14,292 nucleotides of DNA from Planctomycetota bacterium (GCA_012519365.1 JAAYQH010000335.1:1-14292), one strand, 5' to 3'; positions 1 to 8,027 are shown, numbered from the stretch's first letter. The notes: generated by a model from the letters alone, not told the origin. A program made the numbers and translations.

Positions 1-605
1 CCGACATTGATGATTGCCTTTTCGTCGGGAATAATCGGGTATTTGCCGCCCAACTCATCCGGGGTGTAAAAGTCCGGGTCTTCCAAAAAAACCCCCGGCA
101 GGTGCGTATGTCCCACAAAGCAGATATGTTTGACCCGTTCGAAGAGGGCGTTCATTTTGCCTGTGGTTGTATAGACATCATCGGGGAAAACATATTCATT
201 GATCGGGCGTCGCGGCGAGGCGTGTACAAAATCCAGCGTCGCCTTGACATTTTTGAGTTTAGTTTCGAGCGTCCAGCGCATCTTTTGCTGGCCTAAATAA
301 CGCCATCGTTTGTCGCTTTTTTCGTGGTCTGTCTCCTGTTCGAGCACCTTGCGGGCCCAATAGGCTGCAGATTCGGCCCCTTGATTGAAGTTGGTCGGCT
401 CGTACAGGGCCGCATAGTCGTGATTGCCCATCAGACAGATCTCCGTTTTATCGATGACTAAATCAAGGCACTCGATAGGGTTGGCGGCGTACCCCAGCAC
501 GTCGCCGAGGCAGTAAATCGTCTTAATGCCGCGTTTTTCAATGTCTGCCAGCACTGTTGTCAGTGCCTCAAGATTCGAATGGATATCGCTGATAATCGCA
601 AACAT
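1..605 (-). CDS. Calcineurin-like metallophosphoesterase (partial, C-terminus outside window)
   Basis: Reading the minus strand from the ATG at 605 gives at least 201 residues with the full set of metallophosphoesterase metal-ligand motifs: SDIHSN (D7, H9), GDVLGY (G34-D35), GNHD (residues 60-63), VHAS (H128) and GHTH (165-168). This is the order found in the calcineurin-like/YfcE-type superfamily, which binds two metal ions and hydrolyses phosphomono- or diesters. No signal peptide or membrane segment is visible, so it should be cytoplasmic. An AGGA sits 9 nt before the ATG, supporting the start. The reading frame runs off the left edge. The substrate cannot be told from sequence; relatives include protein phosphatases and nucleotide phosphodiesterases. 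It is divergent from the gsp operon and has no evident part in secretion. Confidence 0.93.
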   Translation of the reverse strand, partial: MFAIISDIHSNLEALTTVLADIEKRGIKTIYCLGDVLGYAANPIECLDLVIDKTEICLMGNHDYAALYEPTNFNQGAESAAYWARKVLEQETDHEKSDKRWRYLGQQKMRWTLETKLKNVKATLDFVHASPRRPINEYVFPDDVYTTTGKMNALFERVKHICFVGHTHLPGVFLEDPDFYTPDELGGKYPIIPDEKAIINV

Positions 606-644
606 AGTGATAAATCCTGGTTTCAGTTTCGCTTCAAAGCCGCC

Positions 645-653
645 TTTATATCA
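645..653 (-). promoter_or_regulatory. Probable extended -10 promoter of the metallophosphoesterase gene
   Basis: On the minus strand the sequence reads TGATATAAA, an extended -10 (TG-N-TATAAA, 5 of 6 matches to TATAAT). Transcription would start near 638, giving a leader of about 33 nt that contains the AGGA ribosome binding site. No good -35 lies at 16-18 bp, which is tolerated by extended -10 promoters. This is pattern matching only. Confidence 0.4.
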
Positions 654-755
654 CAAACCGCCCCGGCAATCCAGAAAAACGTTCCGGCCGAGCGTAAAAT
701 TGCCCCCCGCCGTGCGGCGCGTTGGCTGGGAAGGGAAAGGCTGGGTGTCTATCCT

Positions 756-813
756 GCGGCCGGAAAGCGCGCAACAAGGGCTACCCATCGCGGCCGGGCG
801 TTCTTGCGGCCGG
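756..813. repeat. Three dispersed GCGGCCGG octamers
   Basis: Exact GCGGCCGG occurs at 756-763, 790-797 and 806-813, two of them within the decamer TGCGGCCGGA; a partial copy, CCGGCCG, is at 684-690. The core CGGCCG is self-complementary, so the copies can pair with each other in RNA or form a repeated protein-binding site. Spacings of 34 and 16 bp are irregular. It could simply reflect GC-rich background. Confidence 0.45.
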
Positions 814-1162
814 ATGGCTTGGTGTTAAGTTTTGACAAGACAGAAAGTTATTAACTCGGCGGGGCGAATCGGCAGTCGTCCGTTTTAGTTCTGATTTCTC
901 TCTTCCTTCAAGGTCGTTTTTTCAATTTGCGCATTTTCCCCGCAAGGTTGTTTCGGCAATGTATTCAATTGTTTGTCGGAATAATAGAGAATTGTCATTG
1001 CCCTGAGGACGGGTTGTGGGTACCCTTAGCGGCGTTCCTGAAATTTTTTGAAACATAGATGCCGGTATTCACGTCTTATTTCGGTGTCTACGGGGATATT
1101 TCGGTTCAAACCGATAGATTGTGGAACATTTGATTTGAAAAAGGTGTTTTTATCGGAACAAT

Positions 1163-1185
1163 GCGGCCTTGCCGAGGATGGCCGC
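1163..1185 (+). other. GC-rich hairpin in the gspE leader
   Basis: GCGGCC (1163-1168) is the exact reverse complement of GGCCGC (1180-1185), giving a six-pair all-GC stem with an 11-nt loop, about 70 nt before the gspE start. No T-run follows, so it is not a standard terminator. It may stabilise or regulate the leader; no function can be assigned. Confidence 0.4.
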
Positions 1186-1242
1186 GTGTGGCAGGGTCGG
1201 CCTGAAGTTGGCAGATTCGGTTGATAGAAAAGATTAAAAAAT

Positions 1243-1247
1243 AAGGA
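1243..1247 (+). promoter_or_regulatory. Ribosome binding site fixing the gspE GTG start
   Basis: AAGGA lies 8 nt before the GTG at 1256. No ATG is available near the start of the conserved N-terminal domain, so this site decides in favour of the GTG. Confidence 0.75.
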
Positions 1248-1255
1248 AATTCGGC

Positions 1256-2971
1256 GTGACGAAACTACTGGGCGAATTACTGTGCGAAAAAAAATATCTT
1301 GATTCATCGCAACTTGAGGCAGCCCTTGAAACGCAGAAAAAGACCGGTAAAAAACTCGGTCAACTTCTTTGCGAAAGCGGTGCTGTCAGTCCCCGCCAAT
1401 TGATCGAGGCGCTTGTTGAACAGGCCGGGCTGGAGAAGATAACGCTTGAGGATCGGACCATCGGGCGTGAGGTGCTTGATCTGATTCCGGCCGAGGTGGT
1501 CAGTCAATACAATCTGATTCCTGTTGAGCGTCAGGACGGCCGACTGACTGTGGCCATGGCGGATCCGTTCAATCATGAGGCCATCGCCGACCTTCGGCTA
1601 TTGACGGGGCTTGTGATTCGCCGTTGTTACTGCCCGGCCTCGGATTTGGAAAAGGCCATCTCCAAGTACTATGGCAGTAATGTCGCGCGAATGTTGCGCG
1701 ATTTGGCGCCCGGGGAAAAGGAAAAGGCCGACACCTCCGCCCTTGAGGACGAACTGGAAGGCGAGCAGCTCAGCGCCGCTCGCCTGCACGAATTGGCCCG
1801 TGAGCCGAGTTTGGTCAATTTGGTCAATTTGATTTTGTTCGAGGCTATCGAATCCCGCGCCAGCGACGTGCACATTGAACCCTTTGAAAAGGATGTGCGC
1901 ATCAAATACCGCATTGACGGCGTGCTGATTGAAAAATCCTCCTCGCCCAAACGGCTTCAGGCGGCAATTATCTCGCGTATCAAGATTATGGCGAATATGA
2001 ACATCGCCGAGCGATTTGTGCCTCAAGACGGGCACATCGAGTTTGCCGGGGCCAAGAGCAAGATTGATATTCGTGTGTCCACTGTGCCGACGATTTTCGG
2101 CGAGTCGGTGGTGATGCGTCTGCTGGACCGCAGTGCGGCGTTGATTCCACTGGAGCAATTGGGGATGAATCCCACCACGCTTAAGGGGTTTGTCCACTGT
2201 CTGAGCAAGGCGCACGGCATTGTGCTGGTTACCGGCCCGACCGGCAGTGGTAAGACGACAACCCTGTATGCTTCATTGAACCGGATTTATGACCCGACCC
2301 GCAAGATTATCACCATTGAGGATCCGGTGGAGTATCAATTGGACGGGGTGGTGCAGATTCCAGTCAATCCGCGTCGCGGTTTGACGTTTGGACGCGGTCT
2401 GCGGCACATTTTGCGTCAAGACCCGGATATTATCATGGTAGGTGAAATTCGCGATAAGGAAACCGCCGACATCGCCGTGCGTGCCGCTTTGACGGGGCAT
2501 TTGGTCTTCAGCACGCTGCACACCAACGATGCGGCCGGTGCGGTAACCCGTCTGATTGATATGGGGGTTGAGCCGTTTTTGCTGGCCAGTTCGCTGGAGG
2601 GGGTGTTGGCCCAACGGCTTGTTCGCAAGATTTGTCCGCGGTGTCGTGAGCCGTATCAGCCCAGCGCGGCGCTGCTGGAGAGTTTGAACAATTCGATTCG
2701 GATTGAGCCGGGCACGCCGCTGTATCACGGCCGCGGCTGCGACGAGTGTAACCGGACGGGGATGAGCGGGCGATTGGGTATCTTTGAATTGTTGCGGGTT
2801 ACTGAGCCGATGCGAAAACTGATTGCCTCCCGCCCGACGACCGACCAGATTTTGGCGGCGGCCCCGTCCGATCATGTCAGTATGCGGCACAGCGGTATCG
2901 AGAAGATACTGGCCGGCATTACGACGGCAGAAGAGGTTCTCCGGGCGACTCAGGGCGTTGAGGAAGATTAA
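1256..2971 (+). CDS. gspE: Type II secretion assembly ATPase GspE
   Basis: This is the cytoplasmic hexameric ATPase that powers pseudopilus assembly. The 571-residue protein starts with an MshEN/T2SSE N-terminal domain (about 1-150), the part that in relatives docks on GspL or binds c-di-GMP. A charged linker (about 150-185) follows, then the N2 and RecA-like motor domains. Walker A GPTGSGKT is at 327-334, the Asp/Walker B box DPDIIMVGEIRD at 389-400, and a histidine-box region (LVFSTLHTNDA) follows it. A four-cysteine zinc module, C460-x2-C463 and C495-x2-C498, is typical of GspE/PilB-type assembly ATPases and absent from PilT retraction motors. It is the first gene of the operon, 68 bp before gspF. 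PilB is the main alternative name; the pseudopilin, L, M, C and D neighbours favour GspE. Confidence 0.97.
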   Translation: MTKLLGELLCEKKYLDSSQLEAALETQKKTGKKLGQLLCESGAVSPRQLIEALVEQAGLEKITLEDRTIGREVLDLIPAEVVSQYNLIPVERQDGRLTVAMADPFNHEAIADLRLLTGLVIRRCYCPASDLEKAISKYYGSNVARMLRDLAPGEKEKADTSALEDELEGEQLSAARLHELAREPSLVNLVNLILFEAIESRASDVHIEPFEKDVRIKYRIDGVLIEKSSSPKRLQAAIISRIKIMANMNIAERFVPQDGHIEFAGAKSKIDIRVSTVPTIFGESVVMRLLDRSAALIPLEQLGMNPTTLKGFVHCLSKAHGIVLVTGPTGSGKTTTLYASLNRIYDPTRKIITIEDPVEYQLDGVVQIPVNPRRGLTFGRGLRHILRQDPDIIMVGEIRDKETADIAVRAALTGHLVFSTLHTNDAAGAVTRLIDMGVEPFLLASSLEGVLAQRLVRKICPRCREPYQPSAALLESLNNSIRIEPGTPLYHGRGCDECNRTGMSGRLGIFELLRVTEPMRKLIASRPTTDQILAAAPSDHVSMRHSGIEKILAGITTAEEVLRATQGVEED

Positions 2972-3039
2972 ACCGATGGTGCGGAACGACGGTGTGAGCG
3001 TAGCGTTGAAATGTCACAATGGGGAATTGATTTTTTACT

Positions 3040-4275
3040 ATGGCAACATTTGTTTACAAAGGAGTTGACGCCGGGGGGCAGGTGGTTACCGGCACGATAG
3101 AAGCCGTCGATCGCAAGGTTGCGATTGCCGATTTGGCTCAGCGGGGGCGGTTTGTCTCCGAGTTGGTGGAAGGTCGGGCCGAGGGCGGCTTTTTCACCTC
3201 GTCCCGCTCTGAGCAGGGCCGGCTGCCGCACAAGTACGGCGGCATTCGCAGCAAAGAACTGCTGGCGATGCTGGGGCAATTGGCTACGGCCATGAAGGCA
3301 GGGCTGCCGATTGTCAATGCGCTGGAGATTATCAAATCCCAGCAGAAAAAAGAATCGATGTATAAACTGCTGGAGGAATTGGTCGCGTCGGTGACCTCCG
3401 GCGACAGTCTCAGCGATGCGATGGAAAATCATCCGGAATTGTTCGACCGGTTGACGATTTCGATGGTGCGCGTTGGCGAGACCGGCGGCATCCTTGAGCA
3501 GACGCTTGAGGAATTGGTCAAGCTCAAGCACCGTGAGGAAAAAGTCAAGTCCAACCTTCTCAACGCCGCGGCTTATCCGGTCTTCGTGCTGGCAGTCGGG
3601 GTGATCTCGATGGTTATCATTTTGGTCTGGGTGTTGCCCAAGATCATTACCACCATCGGGATGTCGCCGGCGATGCTGCCCTTGCCGACGCGGATGCTGA
3701 TGGGGCTAAGCCATTTTCTGGTCGGCTGGGGCTGGGCGTGTCTGGTTGGTATTGTGATTGCGGTGATGGTGTTTAACAAGTGGAAACAAACGCCGGAAGG
3801 GCGGTTCGGGTGGGACGGCTTTATGCTGCGTCTGCCGTTGTTTGGGCCGGTGGTCAAAACGCTGGCGGTCGGGCGATTTGCGCGAACGCTCGGTGCCTTG
3901 AGCAAAAGCGGGGTAACGATTCTGGAGGCACTGCGGGTGGTGCGCGATACGCTGGGCAACGAGGTGCTGGGGCGTCAGATCGACCAGGTCAGCGGCCAGG
4001 TCAAAACCGGCCACAGTCTGGCCGAGCCGCTGGAAGAGTCGGGGATGTTTCCGGCGCTGCTGGTGCAGATTGTCGCGATGGGCGAGCAGACCGGCCGGCT
4101 GGATGAATTGCTGCTCAGTGCGGCCGATACGTTTGACGAGGCCGCCGATACGACCATGAACCGCTTTTTGGCGTTGTTTCCGGCGATTTTGATTTTGATG
4201 CTGGCGGTGGCGATCTTTTTCATCATCGTCGCTACGCTGCTGCCGATTATCGGGATGGACTTAAGTGTACTGTAA
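3040..4275 (+). CDS. gspF: Type II secretion inner-membrane platform protein GspF
   Basis: This is the polytopic inner-membrane protein that couples the GspE motor to pseudopilin addition. The 411-residue length and the opening MATFVYKGVD are typical of the family. Two T2SSF repeats are present, each with the conserved glycine-glutamate motif: GETGG at 146-150 and GEQTG at 348-352. Membrane segments lie at about 181-200, 226-247 and 377-402. An in-frame stop at 3028-3030 rules out a longer start. The only Shine-Dalgarno-like run, GGGGA at 3021-3025, is 14 nt from the ATG, a rather long spacing. The gene lies between gspE and gspG, and the 17-bp gap to gspG suggests one transcript. Confidence 0.97.
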   Translation: MATFVYKGVDAGGQVVTGTIEAVDRKVAIADLAQRGRFVSELVEGRAEGGFFTSSRSEQGRLPHKYGGIRSKELLAMLGQLATAMKAGLPIVNALEIIKSQQKKESMYKLLEELVASVTSGDSLSDAMENHPELFDRLTISMVRVGETGGILEQTLEELVKLKHREEKVKSNLLNAAAYPVFVLAVGVISMVIILVWVLPKIITTIGMSPAMLPLPTRMLMGLSHFLVGWGWACLVGIVIAVMVFNKWKQTPEGRFGWDGFMLRLPLFGPVVKTLAVGRFARTLGALSKSGVTILEALRVVRDTLGNEVLGRQIDQVSGQVKTGHSLAEPLEESGMFPALLVQIVAMGEQTGRLDELLLSAADTFDEAADTTMNRFLALFPAILILMLAVAIFFIIVATLLPIIGMDLSVL

Positions 4276-4292
4276 GAATAGAGGTCAGAAAA

Positions 4293-4730
4293 ATGGATAA
4301 GGATATGAAACAACGACGAAAACAAAAGGGCTTTACGATCATTGAACTGGTAGCTGTGGCGATGATTATTTCGCTGTTGGCGGTGTTTGTCGTGCCGCGG
4401 GCGTTCAAGGGCCTGGGCCGGGCCAAGCGCGACATCGCCCGGGGCAAGATAGGCATCCTCGAAGGGGCCCTGGCGCAGTTTCAATATGACTGCGGCCGCT
4501 TTCCGACCGATGCGGAAGGGCTGCAAGCGCTTCTGACGCCGCCGGCGGGACTGGAGGACAAGTGGGCCGGGCCGTATTGCAAGAGCAGCGACCTGCTCGA
4601 CCCGTGGGGCAATCCGTATATTTATATCGCCACGGGAGTGATCAACCCCGGCGGATTTGATTTGATCAGTTATGGCGCCGACGGCGCCGAAGGCGGCGAA
4701 GGTGAAAACGCCGATATTTATAATGATTGA
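4293..4730 (+). CDS. gspG: Major pseudopilin GspG
   Basis: This is the main subunit of the periplasmic pseudopilus that acts as the secretion piston. The 145-residue preprotein has a 13-residue basic leader ending KQKG, then FTIIE with the invariant Glu at +5 (E18) and a hydrophobic helix. Cleavage after G13 by a prepilin peptidase, which is not encoded here, leaves 132 residues. The C-terminal half carries GspG hallmarks: the GRFPTDAEGLQAL segment, DPWGNPY, and the loop SYGADGAEGGEGENADI, which in known GspG proteins binds calcium. GAGG lies 8 nt before the ATG. An ATG four codons later (4305) would give a shorter leader, but its ribosome binding site is worse. Confidence 0.97.
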   Translation: MDKDMKQRRKQKGFTIIELVAVAMIISLLAVFVVPRAFKGLGRAKRDIARGKIGILEGALAQFQYDCGRFPTDAEGLQALLTPPAGLEDKWAGPYCKSSDLLDPWGNPYIYIATGVINPGGFDLISYGADGAEGGEGENADIYND

Positions 4731-4769
4731 TAGGCGGTTAGGCGGTCAGGTGAGCAGGCAAACAGGCGG
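4731..4769 (+). repeat. AGGCGG repeats between gspG and gspH
   Basis: The 39-bp gap is built from AGGCGG copies (4732-4737, 4740-4745, 4764-4769) with further CAGG units between them. The last copy abuts the gspH ATG, and no better Shine-Dalgarno sequence is present, so one of the upstream copies (AGG) may serve as ribosome binding site. It probably arose by slippage. Confidence 0.45.
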
Positions 4770-5345
4770 ATGAATGCGGCAATAGAAAAAAGGTGTTCAA
4801 CGGCTTACGCCCGTCGTCAAGGCGGCGGGTTTACGCTGGTGGAATTGACGGCGGTCGCGGCGCTGCTGGCCCTGTTGACCTCGGCGGCATTCATTACCTA
4901 TAACCGCACATGGCAAAATTGGTCGCTGCGTCAACATGCCGAGCAGTTTTATCTGGCCGCACGATATGCCCGCGTGCTGGCGATAGAGAGCGGTCGGCCC
5001 TGTCAGCTGGTTATCGACCCGGACAATAAAGCCTATTACATTGTCCAGGCCGCCCCCGATTCGGATGAGACGACGGCGGTGTCCAATCTGTGGCATCGCC
5101 CCGGCAAACTGGCCGATTCGGTCTCGTTCGAAGGGGTGATGGTGGTTCGCAGCGAAAGCCTGGGCGAGTCGGGCAGCGCAATTACGTTTTACCCCGAAGG
5201 CAGAGCCGACGCGGCGACTGTGCGGCTGACCAACGGGCAGCGGGCTTATACGATTCAGATCAGCGCTGCGACCGCTCGGGCAACCCTGCTGGTCGGCGAT
5301 GACGAAACCTATGACCCCGATCAGATTGATTTGGATGCGGTATGA
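4770..5345 (+). CDS. gspH: Minor pseudopilin, GspH-like
   Basis: A 191-residue prepilin-like protein. The leader ends in GGG at 18-20 and is followed by FTLVE with Glu at +5 (E25), then a hydrophobic helix to about residue 43. After it comes the pattern of GspH/FimT proteins: an amphipathic stretch with 'AARYARVLAIESGRPCQLVIDPD' character, then beta-rich sequence. GspH is thought to link the I-J-K tip to the GspG shaft of the pseudopilus. The position after gspG and the ATGA overlap with gspI support H. The leader is longer than usual (20 residues), and the start lacks a strong ribosome binding site, so the true start could differ slightly. FimT-like pseudopilin would be an equivalent, less specific call. 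Confidence 0.85.
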   Translation: MNAAIEKRCSTAYARRQGGGFTLVELTAVAALLALLTSAAFITYNRTWQNWSLRQHAEQFYLAARYARVLAIESGRPCQLVIDPDNKAYYIVQAAPDSDETTAVSNLWHRPGKLADSVSFEGVMVVRSESLGESGSAITFYPEGRADAATVRLTNGQRAYTIQISAATARATLLVGDDETYDPDQIDLDAV

Positions 5346-5827
5346 ATACGTCAACGCACAATCTGTTTCGTCGGCGGGGCGTGAGCCTGCTGGAGACGGT
5401 GTTGGCTGCCTCGCTGCTGGGCGGTGTAGTTATGACGATTTGCGGGCTGTCGGCCGGCAGTCTTCGCTCGATTCGGCTCAATCAGGAATACGAAAAGGCG
5501 TGGGATTATATCGAGCGGCAGTTGACCCTGATCGATATGGTCGGTGTGCAGGCGATGCAGCAGCGCGGCCAGTCCGGCGGCCAGTTCGAAAGTCTTGACG
5601 GGCGGATCTGGCACTGGACCGTGCAAATCAATGAAACCGGCATTACGGCGTTGTATGATGTGGTAATACAGCTTCAATGGGAAGAAGACGGCCGCACGCG
5701 TAGGCTTGAATGCCGGACACGGATGACCGCCAAGAGTTCTGCGGTGGACGAAACGCAGACCGACACGCAATCTGACGGTTCCCAAACGACGACAACCCCT
5801 GCATCGACGCCGGGAGCGACATCATAA
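5342..5827 (+). CDS. gspI: Minor pseudopilin, GspI-like
   Basis: A 161-residue protein with leader ending RRRG (G13), cleavage before VSLLE, Glu at +5 (E18), and a hydrophobic N-terminal helix. Its start overlaps the gspH stop by 4 nt (ATGA), implying translational coupling. The mature part is about 30 residues longer than the usual GspI because of a Thr/Ser/Gln/Asp-rich tail over roughly the last 27 residues. GspI forms the pseudopilus tip with J and K. The assignment rests on position and the short prepilin with a single small beta domain; sequence alone does not strictly separate I from other minor pilins. A 107-bp gap follows before gspJ. Confidence 0.82.
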   Translation: MNTSTHNLFRRRGVSLLETVLAASLLGGVVMTICGLSAGSLRSIRLNQEYEKAWDYIERQLTLIDMVGVQAMQQRGQSGGQFESLDGRIWHWTVQINETGITALYDVVIQLQWEEDGRTRRLECRTRMTAKSSAVDETQTDTQSDGSQTTTTPASTPGATS

Positions 5828-5934
5828 GTGTGGTCGAGGAGCTGGCGGCTTTGGGTCGCTATTTGAACGTGTGGCAGGGCGTGTCACAAGAATAAAAAAC
5901 ACGGCAAGAAAAAACGCGGGATTGACAAACGCAG

Positions 5935-6666
5935 GTGAAAAAGCAAACGCAACAATACGGTGGGTTCACGTTGGTTGAGCTGATGGCGGCATCGGTGATT
6001 ACGGCGTTTATCGCCATGGTGGCTGTCGGCGGGATGATCAGCGTGACCAGCGCACGCAGCAGTCTGGACGAAGTGACAGAAGTGATGGATGAGCTGCGCT
6101 ATGCGGCGGATTTGCTGCGGCAGGATTTGGCCAGTGTGCATCGCGATCGGCAGGAAATGCTGTTTGAAGGCGCTGTGGAAGACAGCGCCGCAATGGTGCT
6201 GCCGCGCCTGAGATTTCGGGCGATTGGGACGACCAAGGCGCGCTCCTCGCAGCCTGAAAGCGATGTTTATGAGGTTGAGTATCTGTTTGTGACCGGTCAG
6301 GACGGCAAGAATCGTCTGTGTCGGCGGGTCTGTCCCATTGTCGGCATTGAAGACCAGGACGATCAGACTGCCGGGGGTATATTGACCAAACTGTCCGAGC
6401 ATATTGCTTTTTTCGGGATACGCTATTTTGGCGGCACCGACTGGTCCAGCGTCTGGTCGGTTGATCAGCAGTTGCTGCCGACACTGATCGAAGTGTCGCT
6501 GGCGTCGTGCGTCGTTGATAAAAACGGCAAGGAAAAGATTTATTCCAAACAGGTGATCGTTACCTTTTCTCGTCTGGGCGATCAAGCCGACCAGCTGGAA
6601 GAAGAAGACCAGACGCTTCTGGAAGAAATTGAATTTACGGATCCCCAGGCGGGAGTGGAACCCTAA
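5935..6666 (+). CDS. gspJ: Minor pseudopilin GspJ
   Basis: A 243-residue minor pseudopilin of the tip complex. Leader MKKQTQQYGG (cleavage after G10), then FTLVE with Glu at +5 (E15) and a hydrophobic helix. A helical stretch (VMDELRYAADLLRQDL) and a beta-rich domain typical of GspJ follow, including the FFGIRYF-type strand and a late VIVTFSRL strand. The start is GTG. An in-frame TGA at 5923-5925 excludes a longer product, and no strong Shine-Dalgarno is seen. The C-terminus is very acidic (LEEEDQTLLEEIEF). The stop overlaps the gspK ATG by one base. GspJ is somewhat longer than the usual 200 or so residues. Confidence 0.88.
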   Translation: MKKQTQQYGGFTLVELMAASVITAFIAMVAVGGMISVTSARSSLDEVTEVMDELRYAADLLRQDLASVHRDRQEMLFEGAVEDSAAMVLPRLRFRAIGTTKARSSQPESDVYEVEYLFVTGQDGKNRLCRRVCPIVGIEDQDDQTAGGILTKLSEHIAFFGIRYFGGTDWSSVWSVDQQLLPTLIEVSLASCVVDKNGKEKIYSKQVIVTFSRLGDQADQLEEEDQTLLEEIEFTDPQAGVEP

Positions 6667-8027
6667 TGCGGTATCGAAAGCACAAAACCCGTTGTGCACG
6701 GCCGGGCTTGGCGCTGATTGCGGTGCTGTGGATTGCGGCCCTGATGATGGCGCTGGTCAGTGTGGCCGCCCAGACCAGTCTGCTGGACAGCCGTGTCAGT
6801 CAGCTTGAAAACGAAAAGCAGCGGGGCCGCTGGGCCTGTCGCGGCGGCGTGGAAACGGCAATTGCGCTGCTGCTGGAGGACGATCGTTCCTATGATGCGC
6901 TGACGGATTTATGGGCGACCAATCCCCTTGAACTGGAGCAGCTGGATTTCGGCGGGGTCACGGTGGACATTCAGGTGGTCGATGTTGCCTCCAAACTCAA
7001 TGTCAACACGGCCACGCGGGAGCAGTTGCTGGCGCTGCCGGATATGACCGAGGACATTGCCGACAGCATTCTGGATTGGGTTGACAGCGACGAAGACATT
7101 CGCCCCGGCGGCGCCGAGAGCGGCTATTATTTGAATCTGGATATCGGCTATTGGGCGCGAAACGGAGCGATCCGAACCGATCGTGAACTGCTCCGCATCA
7201 AGGGGATCACCGAGGGGTTGTTTTACGGCGAGCGGGAACTGGAGCTACTCTCGGCGGATAACGAGGGCTGGATGCATTATTTGACCTGTTACTCAAGGGA
7301 GTTGAATCAGGACAGCGACGGCAATCGAAAAATCAATATCAATCGCGCCGACCGAGAAACGCTGATTACCGATTTGGGGCTTTCTGAAGGGCAGGCCCAA
7401 TGGGTGCTGGATAATCGGCCGTTCCGACAGTTCGCGGATATGATTGGACAAACGTCAACAACGACTGCAACGGCTTCTTCTGCCGGTTCCTCTGCATTCG
7501 GCCAGACCGGGGCGACCGGCTCAACGGCCCGTTCCGCGGCGAGTCAGACAACCGGCGCTGCAAGCCGGCAGACACAGACCAGCTCCAGGCAGGCGACCGG
7601 CCAACAGCAGCAGGAACAACCCGCTGCTGAGCCGCTGGATATGGCGACAGTGCTGGAACTGGCCGATAAGGCGACGCTGACCAATCGCCGCACCCTGCCC
7701 GGCAAGGTCAATCTCAACACCGCCGGTGAAACAGTGCTGACCGCCTTGTTTGAGGACAATCGGGAGCTGGCGCAGAATGTTATCGCCGCTCGCGAAGGGC
7801 TGGGCGGCGTGTTTTTGAGTTTGGCCGACTTGCAGCAGGTCGAGGGGATGAGCCGGGAGGTTTTGCAGCAGTATTTGGATCAAATGACCCTTCGTTCGAG
7901 TATCTATGAAATTCACGTGACAGCCGTCTCGCAGGCGACAGGACTGACCTGGCAGGTTCAGGCTATAGTGGACCGCGAGGCCGCACAGGGACAAATTATT
8001 TATTGGCGAGAAGGAATAAGCCGGTGA
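6666..8027 (+). CDS. gspK: Minor pseudopilin GspK with low-complexity insert
   Basis: A 453-residue GspK, the large minor pseudopilin that caps the pseudopilus; typical family members are near 300-330. The leader ends RPG (G14) and is followed by LALIAVLW. The +5 residue is Ala19, not Glu, the known exception that marks GspK. Three helix-hairpin-helix-like units with N-x-N-x-A cores are visible: LNVNTA (111-116), ININRA (223-228) and VNLNTA (348-353). Between the second and third lies a Ser/Thr/Gln/Ala/Gly-rich stretch, about 262-323, with no folded-domain character, which accounts for much of the extra length. A DSDED acidic run near 140 resembles the calcium-binding region of GspK. The stop overlaps the chosen gspL start. 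Confidence 0.94.
   Translation: MRYRKHKTRCARPGLALIAVLWIAALMMALVSVAAQTSLLDSRVSQLENEKQRGRWACRGGVETAIALLLEDDRSYDALTDLWATNPLELEQLDFGGVTVDIQVVDVASKLNVNTATREQLLALPDMTEDIADSILDWVDSDEDIRPGGAESGYYLNLDIGYWARNGAIRTDRELLRIKGITEGLFYGERELELLSADNEGWMHYLTCYSRELNQDSDGNRKININRADRETLITDLGLSEGQAQWVLDNRPFRQFADMIGQTSTTTATASSAGSSAFGQTGATGSTARSAASQTTGAASRQTQTSSRQATGQQQQEQPAAEPLDMATVLELADKATLTNRRTLPGKVNLNTAGETVLTALFEDNRELAQNVIAAREGLGGVFLSLADLQQVEGMSREVLQQYLDQMTLRSSIYEIHVTAVSQATGLTWQVQAIVDREAAQGQIIYWREGISR
8011..8026 (+). promoter_or_regulatory. Ribosome binding site and GTG start that decide the gspL N-terminus
   Basis: AAGGA at 8011-8015 is 8 nt before GTG at 8024, which overlaps the gspK stop as GTGA. The in-frame TTG at 8003 would extend the protein by seven residues but has no ribosome binding site. 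Confidence 0.75.

Larger units (their letters stand above)
606..1255. other. 650-bp divergent intergenic region without a convincing gene
   Basis: This stretch lies between the start codons of the leftward phosphoesterase and the rightward gspE. Open frames in it lack a ribosome binding site or any recognisable protein motif, and I treat them as chance. I found no tRNA, rRNA or familiar riboswitch core; in particular the GEMM c-di-GMP motif is not seen. It holds three copies of GCGGCCGG (756-763, 790-797, 806-813) plus a partial CCGGCCG (684-690), a GGGTACCC palindrome (1018-1025), a short hairpin near 1100-1115 (TCGGT/ACCGA) and a GC-rich hairpin at 1163-1185. A TTGACA at 832-837 has no matching -10 at normal spacing, so the gspE promoter is not located. 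It probably lies somewhere here because gspE is the first gene of the run. Confidence 0.6.

Noticed and set aside
832..853. TTGACA with TTATTA as a gspE promoter
   Set aside because: The spacing is only 10 bp, and nothing like a -10 is found at 16-18 bp.
526..854. Open frames across the phosphoesterase start and the intergenic region on the plus strand
   Set aside because: They overlap the strongly supported phosphoesterase on the other strand, have no motif and no ribosome binding site, and are Arg-rich in the way typical of GC-rich shadow frames.
606..1255. c-di-GMP (GEMM) or other known riboswitch in front of gspE
   Set aside because: The region was scanned by eye for the conserved GEMM and other common riboswitch cores and none was found.
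5830..5895. 22-codon GTG frame in the gspI-gspJ gap
   Set aside because: The translation looks helical and there is coding-like sequence upstream in this frame (NPCIDAG), but the frame is short, has no ribosome binding site and is closed by stops on both sides. It might be a remnant, but it cannot be supported.
8003..8023. TTG start for gspL seven codons upstream
   Set aside because: It has no Shine-Dalgarno sequence. The GTG at 8024 has AAGGA at 8-nt spacing and overlaps the gspK stop.
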